The notes beneath the pieces were generated by a model. It was given only the letters and a program-made list of their open reading frames with translations. It ran no database searches and was not told the DNA's origin. Source: JACVRM01 sp963755085 (GTDB lineage Bacteria; Actinomycetota; Thermoleophilia; Gaiellales; Gaiellaceae). Taken from it: a stretch of DNA of 64,000 bases. The DNA lies in the NCBI GenBank assembly GCA_963755085.1, contig CAVWIN010000006.1, positions 39,581-103,580 on the forward strand, read 5' to 3'. The position numbers and the translations under genes are program-made. Positions 58,438 through 64,000 of the stretch are shown here, in pieces (position 1 is the first letter of the stretch; each line of letters starts with the position of its first letter).

Positions 58438-59315
58438 CCGCGGGTCTCGAGCAGCTCGGCCGGGTCGAGCGCCGCGGTCGAGATCCCGACCATCGGCTCG
58501 CCGAGCCCCTGCGACACGCGTGCGAGGATCTCCGGATCCTCGAAGTGCGTCGTCGCCTCGACGATCGCCTTGGCGCGCAGGTCCGGGTCGCCCGACTTGA
58601 AGATCCCCGAGCCGACGAAGACGCCGTCGGCGCCGAGCTGCATGCAGAGGGCCGCGTCGGCGGGCGTCGCGATGCCGCCGGCGGTGAACGTCACGACCGG
58701 CAGACGCCCGTTCTCGGCCACCCACTTGACGAGCTCGTACGGCGCGCGCAACTCCTTCGCCTCCGCGTACAGCTCCTCGTCTCGCACCGCGCCGAGGCGG
58801 CGAATGGTTCCGAAGACCGAGCGCATGTGCGTGACCGCGTTGACGATGTCGCCGGTGCCGGCCTCGCCCTTGGTGCGGATCATCGCCGCGCCCTCCCCGA
58901 TCCGGCGCAGCGCCTCACCGAGGCTGGTGCAGCCGCAGACGAACGGGACGGTGAACTTCCACTTGTCGACGTGGTGCTCGAGGTCGGCCGGCGTGAGCAC
59001 CTCGCTCTCGTCGATGTAGTCGATCTCGAGCGCCTGGAGGATCTGCGCCTCGGCGAAGTGGCCGATTCGGCACTTGGCCATGACCGGGATGGTGACGGCC
59101 TCCTTGATCTCCTCGATCTTCGTCGGGTCGGCCATCCGCGCCACGCCGCCGTCGCGGCGGATGTCGGCCGGCACGCGCTCGAGCGCCATGACCGCGACCG
59201 CGCCGGCGTTCTCGGCGATCCGCGCCTGGTCGGCGTCGGTGACGTCCATGATGACCCCGCCCTTGAGCATCTCCGCGAGGCCCGTCTTGACGCGCATGGT
59301 GCCGAGGTCGGCCAT
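58431..59315 (-). CDS. pdxS: Pyridoxal 5'-phosphate synthase subunit PdxS
   Basis: A 294-residue TIM-barrel PLP synthase that condenses ribose 5-phosphate, glyceraldehyde 3-phosphate and ammonia. Landmarks: GGVIMDVTDADQARIAENAG, VMAKCRIGHFAEAQILQAL, DYIDESEVLTPAD, CGCTSLGEALRRIGEGAAMI, RTKGEAGTG (phosphate loop, catalytic Lys) and TFTAGGIATPADAALCM. ATG 59315. A 42-codon frame with an internal GC hairpin lies directly upstream. Confidence 0.97.
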   Translation of the reverse strand: MADLGTMRVKTGLAEMLKGGVIMDVTDADQARIAENAGAVAVMALERVPADIRRDGGVARMADPTKIEEIKEAVTIPVMAKCRIGHFAEAQILQALEIDYIDESEVLTPADLEHHVDKWKFTVPFVCGCTSLGEALRRIGEGAAMIRTKGEAGTGDIVNAVTHMRSVFGTIRRLGAVRDEELYAEAKELRAPYELVKWVAENGRLPVVTFTAGGIATPADAALCMQLGADGVFVGSGIFKSGDPDLRAKAIVEATTHFEDPEILARVSQGLGEPMVGISTAALDPAELLETRGW

Positions 59316-59325
59316 GCACTCGATC

Positions 59326-59454
59326 TTACCCGGGAGACGAGAGGCGCCGGGCCCTTGGGCCCGGCGCCGAGAGGAGAAACCCAGGAGCTGAGGCTCTCGC
59401 GGAGCGCCGGCTCACCGAACTTCCGAAGCTTCCGCCGCAGCAGACCGCAGACAT
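59326..59454 (-). promoter_or_regulatory. Possible leader ORF and hairpin upstream of pdxS
   Basis: A 42-codon frame (MSAVCCGGSFGSSVSRRSAR...) starts with ATG behind GAAAGGGG and stops 10 bp before the pdxS ATG. Its 3' part contains the perfect 12-bp hairpin GGCGCCGGGCCC-TT-GGGCCCGGCGCC (59343-59368). The arrangement would allow translation-coupled or attenuation-type control, but no ligand or conservation is known. Confidence 0.4.
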
Positions 59455-59776
59455 GTGAAACCCCTTTCGTTCCGCCAGAGTGTTGGTTCACGAGTCCTGG
59501 TCGGCCGCCTCACCCACGGCATCCCCCTGGAGGGTGAGACGGCGCATCCCTCGTCGTGGGGAATCTGCACGAAGGCGGACCGCCGAGGCGGGCGGTACAA
59601 CGTCAAGCGCCGGGCGGGCCGGGGAGCCGACGAGCCCCAGTCGGCTCGATTCTCCCCCACCGGTTCCGCCCGGCCTCGTCTCTATCGGCACGTTTTCGGG
59701 GCCTGTTTAGCCGTCACCCCCGTCGGGAGGCTCACTCTCGCTGGGCGACCCGCGGGTGAAGGACGGCGCGGTTCAA
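59455..59776. other. Gene-free stretch between pdxS leader and tRNA
   Basis: No supported gene on either strand; the short frames here are out of character. It presumably holds the pdxS promoter, but I cannot place a -35/-10 pair with confidence. Confidence 0.4.
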
Positions 59777-59849
59777 TGGGCCCGCCTGGATTCGAACCAG
59801 GGACCAACCGGTTATGAGCCGGCTGCTCTCACCGCTGAGCTACGGGCCC
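59777..59849 (-). tRNA. tRNA with anticodon CAT (Met, or Ile2 if lysidine-modified)
   Basis: A complete cloverleaf on the minus strand: acceptor GGGCCCG / CGGGCCC (7 bp) with discriminator A, D arm GCTC...GAGC, anticodon arm GCCGG-CTCATAA-CCGGT, and T arm CCTGG-TTCGAAT-CCAGG. No encoded CCA. CAT tRNAs are initiator Met, elongator Met or Ile2; a paired first position and the loop make initiator unlikely. Confidence 0.9.
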
Positions 59850-59952
59850 GGTGCGACGAGCGTACAGACGGTTGCTGTCACATCGGTTTCAGGCGTCGTC
59901 GATAGACTCGAACCCGCGTGCACGGGGTGCGGGAGATACGGAACGCTCTGGC

Positions 59953-60405
59953 ATGAAGGTCTTCCAGCGCGAGACACATCTGCGGACAGCAGGTGGCCTG
60001 ACCGTCACCGACATCACGGACGAGGTGAACGAGGCGGTCGCCGAGAGCGGCATCCGTGACGGGATCGCCTGCGTCTACTCGCCGCACACGACCTGCTGCG
60101 TGCGCGTGAACGAATGGGAGACGGGCTTCCTCGAGGACTTCGCCCGCATGCTGCAGGGACTCGTCCCGAACGACACCTACTACGCGCACGACGACTGGGA
60201 CCGGCGCACCGAGAACCTCTGCCCGGAGGACATGGAAACGGGCAACGGTCACTCGCACTGCATGGCGATGCTGCTCGGGCCGGCGGGCGAGTCGGTGCCC
60301 GTCGTGGGCGGCGAGCTCGCGCTCGGCACCTGGCAGCGCGTGCTCTTCCTGGAGCTCGACCGCGAGCGCGACCGGCGCTGGGTCGTCCAGGTCGTCGGCA
60401 CCTAG
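59953..60405 (+). CDS. YjbQ/UPF0047-family protein
   Basis: A 150-residue protein of the YjbQ (UPF0047) family, some members of which have weak thiamine-phosphate synthase activity. Motifs: ITDEVNEAVAESGIRDGIAC, VYSPHTTCCVRVNE (His and Cys), DDWDRRTENLCPEDMETGNG and HSHCMAMLLG, which together carry the metal-binding His cluster; WQRVLFLELDRERDRRWVVQ ends it. ATG at 59953 is chosen over a long N-terminal extension. It is divergent from the tRNA. Confidence 0.85.
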   Translation: MKVFQRETHLRTAGGLTVTDITDEVNEAVAESGIRDGIACVYSPHTTCCVRVNEWETGFLEDFARMLQGLVPNDTYYAHDDWDRRTENLCPEDMETGNGHSHCMAMLLGPAGESVPVVGGELALGTWQRVLFLELDRERDRRWVVQVVGT

Positions 60406-60408
60406 GAC

Positions 60409-60726
60409 CTACGCGATGCCCACGGGTTTCCCGCCCTGCCGCAGGCGCGCGGCGGAGACCACGTTGCCCTTCGCCTCGTGGATTGCGGCCGAGCGTTCGA
60501 CGGCCGCGGCCGCTTCCTCGGTGCGGCCGGCGAGCAGCAGCACCTCGCCGAGACCGTCGTAGGCATCCGCCTGCACGTACAGAAAATCGGTCCCCTCGGC
60601 GAGCTCGAGGGCCTCGCGCACAAGGTGCTCCGCCCGCTGGTAGTCACCGCGGAAGGCGAGCACGCGCCCCGGAACGATTCGCCATCTCGGGTCGCCCGCA
60701 CGCTGCGCGAGCAGATCGACTGGCAC
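60409..60726 (-). pseudogene. TPR C-terminal remnant of a large regulator
   Basis: A 105-codon frame reading RWRIVPGRVLAFRGDYQRAE, HLVREALELAEGTDFLYVQA and DAYDGLGEVLLLAGRTEEAA matches the C-terminal TPR end of actinobacterial cyclase-AAA-TPR regulators. No N-terminal domains are present upstream; the sequence there belongs to another remnant on the plus strand. Confidence 0.6.
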
Positions 60727-60840
60727 GACCTCCGCGAGCGCACGGCCGACTCGCCGTACGCGCGCGCGTTCTTCGCGCTCGTCGAGGCGCTAGGCGTCGT
60801 CGAGCCGCAGCGGGCGCGCACGGCCACGCCACTGCGCCTG
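60700..60840 (+). pseudogene. Remnant of a nucleotidyltransferase-like C terminus
   Basis: The plus strand encodes TLREQIDWHDLRERTADSPY, then ARAFFALVEALGVVE, which resembles the end of stand-alone nucleotidyltransferase-family proteins in actinobacteria. The N-terminal catalytic part is absent. It abuts the oppositely oriented TPR remnant, so this is a deletion junction of two lost genes. Confidence 0.45.
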
Positions 60841-61002
60841 ACGCGCTCAGGAAGCCTCACCCGCCTCACCCGTTCGGAGGTCGGGGCGACTCACCCACTC
60901 GATCCCTCAGATGAGGGATTCACGCGCCCGGGCCGCCGTCGCATGCTGAGCGAGCGGATTGCGCCCGGGAGACGCATTCGCGGGGAGACAGGGGAGGCAG
61001 CA

Positions 61003-61200
61003 GTGCTAATCGATGGTGACCGGGAACGGGAGGATCTCGAGACGGTCGTGCGGTCCTGGCGGTTCGAGCAGTTCGTCCGCCTCGGCTTCAACACGGAGCT
61101 CTCGAGCACGCTGGCGGCATCCCGGGTCGATCTGAGCCAGGTGCGGAGGCTGATCCAGTCCGGCTGCCCGCCGGAGACTGCCTCCAGGATCGTTCTCTAG
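61003..61200 (+). CDS. Small hypothetical protein
   Basis: A 65-residue protein starting at GTG 61003 behind GGGGAGG: VLIDGDREREDLETVVRSWR, FEQFVRLGFNTELSSTLAAS, RVDLSQVRRLIQSGCPPETA. The helical pattern and SGCPPETA ending suggest a genuine small actinobacterial protein. An in-frame ATG at 60943 would add 20 residues. A strong hairpin follows. Confidence 0.6.
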   Translation: MLIDGDREREDLETVVRSWRFEQFVRLGFNTELSSTLAASRVDLSQVRRLIQSGCPPETASRIVL

Positions 61201-61209
61201 GGGAGGGTC

Positions 61210-61252
61210 ACGCGCCTTCGGGGCGCGAGCCGCGCGCGTCCACGCGCGCGGC
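61210..61252 (+). terminator. Two stacked hairpins after the small hypothetical gene
   Basis: CGCGCC-TTCG-GGGCGCG (stable UUCG-type loop) followed by GCCGCGCGCGT-CC-ACGCGCGCGGC (11-bp stem, 61229-61252). Confidence 0.6.
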
Positions 61253-61325
61253 GTCCGGGGCGGGGTTCCGTGCGGCGGGCCCCGCCCCATGAGCGTTAGG
61301 CCACCGGCCCGGCGGCCATCCACTG

Positions 61326-61740
61326 GTGCACAAGCGGGTCGAGACGGCGCTCCGCGAGAGTGAGGAGCGCTTCCGGCTCGCGTTCGAGTCCGCGCCGATC
61401 GGCATCGCGCTCGCCGCCGTGCCCGGGGGGCCGGTGGCTCCGCGTGAACAACGCGCTCTGCGAGCTGCTGCGCTACGAGCAGTCCGAGCTCGTCGGCATG
61501 TCGTTACGCGACCCGGCGGAACGCCGACGCCGGGCCGCTGATGCCGCGGGAGCGCGAGGTGCTCGCGCTCCTCGCGGAGGGGGTGACCAGCGCCGATGCG
61601 GCGGCGCAGCTGGGCCTGAGCGCGGAGACGATCGAGACACACGTGCGCTGCGCAAGCTCGGCGCGCGCTCGCGCACCCACGCGGTCGCGCTGGCGCTGCG
61701 GCTCGAGCTGCTCGAGGCGCCCGCTACGCCGGTCGCGTGA
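61326..61740 (+). pseudogene. Degraded PAS-LuxR regulator
   Basis: Three frames together read as one protein: HKRVETALRESEERFRLAFE, SAPIGIALAAVPGG (PAS start); RWLRVNNALCELLRYEQSEL, VGMSLRD (PAS continuation, frame +1); LMPREREVLALLAEGVTSAD, AAAQLGLSAETIETHVR (GerE/LuxR helix-turn-helix, third frame); and RTHAVALALRLELL (end). Most of the PAS core and linker are deleted. It is clearly a pseudogene. Confidence 0.75.
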
Positions 61741-61749
61741 TCTGCATGG

Positions 61750-62430
61750 TCAGGCGGGCGGCTGTTCGCCGACCGCGCCGCCGAGCCGGATCACGCTGTA
61801 GAAGACGCAGTAGGCGAGCGCCAGGAACGCGGTGAACACCAGCGTGACCCCGGCCGTGCGGGGATCAGGGTGCGTGACCCGCTCGGAGATGCTCGACAGC
61901 AGCGGCCCGGGCCGCGAGACGACGTCCCAGGAGTTCCAGCGCTCGAAACGCCCGAGGTAGATGCCGAACGACGTGAGCGCCAGCACGCCACCGACGCCGA
62001 GCCAGACGAGCAGCGGCGACACGACGCGCCGCGCGACGACGTGCATCAGGTAGAGCGAGGCGAACCCGAGCGTCATCCCCGTCCAGGCTGCGGTCGACAG
62101 GAGCGCGACGTCGTACCAGACCGGCGCCGCCTGCCAGTCACGGAGCAGCTGGAAATCGGTGATGAGATAGGGCGCGTTCGGGAAAAACAGGAGCCACGCC
62201 GCGCCGCCCGCCAGGACGACCCAACGCGGGCGTCCGCGGCGCGCGGCGTCGTAGACGAAGAGCGCCAGGAGCAGCGGGATCCAGGCGAGCGTCAGGTTCC
62301 AGACGAGGTTCGCGTAGGTCGGCTCACCGGTGTAGACGCGACGCGCGACGATCATGCCGACCGCCAGGGCCGTCAGCAGGCCGAGCGACAGCACGACGGC
62401 GAGACGGCGGCGGCTCGGCGCAACCTCCAT
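61750..62430 (-). CDS. DUF1361 family membrane protein
   Basis: A 226-residue polytopic membrane protein of the DUF1361 family. About six to seven transmembrane helices; the signature AAWLLFFPNAPYLITDFQLL (residues about 85-105) and SFGIYLGRFERWNSWDV are diagnostic. Function unknown. ATG 62430 (MEVAPSRRRLAVVLSLGLLT) is chosen over an upstream in-frame ATG because the first helix starts here. Confidence 0.85.
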   Translation of the reverse strand: MEVAPSRRRLAVVLSLGLLTALAVGMIVARRVYTGEPTYANLVWNLTLAWIPLLLALFVYDAARRGRPRWVVLAGGAAWLLFFPNAPYLITDFQLLRDWQAAPVWYDVALLSTAAWTGMTLGFASLYLMHVVARRVVSPLLVWLGVGGVLALTSFGIYLGRFERWNSWDVVSRPGPLLSSISERVTHPDPRTAGVTLVFTAFLALAYCVFYSVIRLGGAVGEQPPA

Positions 62431-62599
62431 GGAGCAAGGGTAGCCCTCTCCTCGAGCGCCGCTATCGACGCCGAGCTCGCGCGCTTCCACCGGCGCGTGC
62501 GGCAGCGCCTCGTCGACGAGCACCGCGACCGCCTCTACGCCTGAGTTTCACGCCCCGCCAGCGCGGGCAACTGCCGGTGAACCGGACGAGGAGGTCCCC

Positions 62600-62971
62600 A
62601 TGGTGTGGGTCGTGATCGTTATCGCGATCGTCGTCGTCGCCGCCGTCGTCGCCTTCCTGGTGGCGCGGTCGCGCCGACGGACGCAGGAGCTCCAGCAAGG
62701 GCGGCAGCACCGCGAGGCCGCGCAGCGCCAGGAGCTGGAGGCCGCCGAGCGCGACCAGGCCGCCGAGCAGGAGGTTCAGGCGGCGCAGGCGCGCGAGCGG
62801 GCGGCCGAGGCCGAGCTGGCGCGGGCGCGCCAGGAGCGGCAGCAGGCGGCCGCCGGCGCCGAGGAGGCGAGCGAGGTCTCGGAGCGGCAGCGCGTCGCGG
62901 CGCAGGCGCGGCACGAGCAGGCGGACGAGATCGAGGAGCGCGTCGGGCCGCTCGACGAGGACGCGCGCTAA
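62600..62971 (+). CDS. Membrane-anchored coiled-coil protein
   Basis: A 123-residue protein: one N-terminal transmembrane helix (VWVVIVIAIVVVAAVVAFLV), basic stop-transfer RSRRR, then a Gln/Glu/Ala-rich coiled coil (QELEAAERDQAAEQEVQAAQ, ARERAAEAELARARQERQQA) to near the C terminus. ATG 62600 follows GAGGAGG. The function is unknown. Its stop overlaps the MFS gene stop tail to tail. Confidence 0.7.
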   Translation: MVWVVIVIAIVVVAAVVAFLVARSRRRTQELQQGRQHREAAQRQELEAAERDQAAEQEVQAAQARERAAEAELARARQERQQAAAGAEEASEVSERQRVAAQARHEQADEIEERVGPLDEDAR

Positions 62972-64000
62972 CGGCTCGGCATCTGGGCGGCGAACGACTC
63001 CGCCACCTCGTCGAGCAGCCGGCGCACGTCGGGGTTCTGCTCGGGGTCCCAGCCCTCGAGGAGCCCGGCGAGGCGGGATCGTCCCGCGGCGACGAGCCGG
63101 TCGTGCGTGTCACGGCCAGCCGTGGTCAGCTCGACGGGCCGGCCGCCGTCGCCCGTGACGAGGCCCTCGTCCGCAAGCATCGCGAGCGTCGCGTGCAGAC
63201 GTTCGGGCTCCACACCGAGGTCGTCTGCCAGGTCGTGCTCCTCGACCGGCCAGCGGCGCTCGGAGAGCCGCGCGAGCAGCCACGCCTCCGGCGGCTCCAG
63301 GTCGACGTGCGCATCGGCGGCGACGCGCTCGTACACGTTCCAGCGCTCGTCGCGGCGGGCGAGCGTCGTCAGCTGCCGCTCCAGCTCCTTGAACGAGTCG
63401 CCGTCGCTCGGCGCCGCAAACGCCTCCCCCACGCCCTGGGTCTCCGCCGTCTTCCGCAGCGGAATCTCGCGCAGCAGCCACGTCAGCCCGAACGCGACGA
63501 ACATGAGGACGGCCGCAACGACGAACACCGGCGCCAGCGCCGCCGCGAACGCATCCAGGTAGCTCGCGTGCACCACGGGGGGCAGGTGCTTGATCGACGC
63601 GGGATTCGCCGAGCTCGGCAGCCCGTGCGCGCCCGCGAGCCGTGACGCGAGCTCGGTGTTGAGGCGGTTGACGAAGATCGTCCCGAAGACGGCGACGCCG
63701 ATCGCGCCGCCGATCTGGCGCGAGAGTGTCGAGCCGGAGGTGGCGACGCCGAGCAGGCGGTACTCGACCGCGTTCTGCGACGCGAGCACGAGCACCTGCA
63801 TCGTCATCCCGAGCCCGAGCCCGACCACCAGCATTGCGCCGGTGATGTACGCCTGCGAGGTGCCCGAGTCGAGCTGCGACAGCAGCGCCATCCCCACGGC
63901 GGTGATGAACGTGCCGACGACCGGGAACGGCTTGTAGCGCCCCGTCTTCGTGATCAGCTGGCCGCTGGCGATCGACGACACGAGGACGCCCGCCATGAGC
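62968..64000 (-). CDS. MFS multidrug transporter (DHA2/EmrB type) fused to a MarR-like domain, 5' end beyond window
   Basis: C-terminal part of a major facilitator: helices with GMTMQVLVLASQNAVEYRLL, GVATSGSTLSRQIGGAIGVA and VFGTIFVNRLNTELA are typical of 14-TM EmrB/QacA drug-proton antiporters. After the last helix (FVAFGLTWLLREIPLR) a soluble extension of about 140 residues reads as a MarR-like winged helix: EAWLLARLSERRWPVEEHDL, ADDLGVEPERLHATLAMLAD, EGLVTGDGG. The gene runs off the right edge on the minus strand, so the true start is not seen; an internal ATG at 63996 is not taken as the start. Confidence 0.85.
   Translation of the reverse strand, partial: LMAGVLVSSIASGQLITKTGRYKPFPVVGTFITAVGMALLSQLDSGTSQAYITGAMLVVGLGLGMTMQVLVLASQNAVEYRLLGVATSGSTLSRQIGGAIGVAVFGTIFVNRLNTELASRLAGAHGLPSSANPASIKHLPPVVHASYLDAFAAALAPVFVVAAVLMFVAFGLTWLLREIPLRKTAETQGVGEAFAAPSDGDSFKELERQLTTLARRDERWNVYERVAADAHVDLEPPEAWLLARLSERRWPVEEHDLADDLGVEPERLHATLAMLADEGLVTGDGGRPVELTTAGRDTHDRLVAAGRSRLAGLLEGWDPEQNPDVRRLLDEVAESFAAQMPSR

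Overview
The window is a high-GC, GTG/TTG-start-rich stretch from an actinobacterium, most likely a deep-branching one of the Thermoleophilia (Gaiellales/Solirubrobacterales) type. This placement is an inference from gene content and order: clpS next to a DUF2017 gene, pdxS/pdxT/yebC next to ruvCAB, a System-I cytochrome c maturation pair (ccmE-ccmF) in an actinobacterium, and many GTGA/ATGA stop-start overlaps. No rRNA gene is present to settle taxonomy.

The left third (about 1-30 kb) is accessory DNA. From 1 to 10.5 kb there are single unrelated genes: a peptidase-E-like protein, a TolB-like propeller, an IS110 transposase, an alpha/beta-hydrolase, a membrane-tethered BTAD regulator with an extracellular propeller, cupins, a frameshifted acetyltransferase and mscL. 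Many are separated by short dispersed repeats, and there is a truncated tRNA-Thr. From 10.9 to 29.2 kb lies a compact biosynthetic cluster: an Sfp-type phosphopantetheinyl transferase; an NRPS (C-A-T-E-C-T); a PKS with a fused class-III aminotransferase (KS-AT-ACP-AMT); a second NRPS (C-A-T); a JmjC/cupin-8 oxygenase; and a convergent tandem alpha/beta-hydrolase. Both adenylation domains carry the same ten-residue code (DFWNIGMVHK), classically read as threonine, and lie in a 1650-bp direct repeat that appears perfect. The cluster is bracketed by two 43-bp, 41/43-identical fragments of the 3' half of a tRNA-Arg(CCT), consistent with arrival as a genomic island. The predicted product is a small Thr-rich peptide-polyketide containing D-Thr, one malonate-derived C2 unit and a beta-amino group. 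Two features are unexplained: the second NRPS module has no A domain, and no thioesterase domain is fused to the line.

The right part (about 30-64 kb) is mostly chromosomal backbone: glpX with a 2-phosphoglycerate kinase and a cyclic-2,3-diphosphoglycerate synthetase (a thermolithoprotectant pathway best known from methanogens), a metallophosphoesterase, a PD-(D/E)xK-like protein with hpt, an M23 peptidase broken by a frameshift, ccmE-ccmF and a CcmI-like gene, a class III cyclase-AAA-TPR protein, a phosphomannomutase, clpS-DUF2017, a hotdog thioesterase, a relA/spoT homologue, recJ, ruvCAB, yebC, pdxT, pdxS, a tRNA with anticodon CAT, a YjbQ-like protein, a zone of decayed genes (60.4-61.7 kb), a DUF1361 membrane protein and, at the right edge, an MFS efflux pump fused to a MarR-like domain. 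This backbone contains palindromic insertions, including one in frame inside the phosphomannomutase gene and a hairpin enclosing two convergent stop codons.
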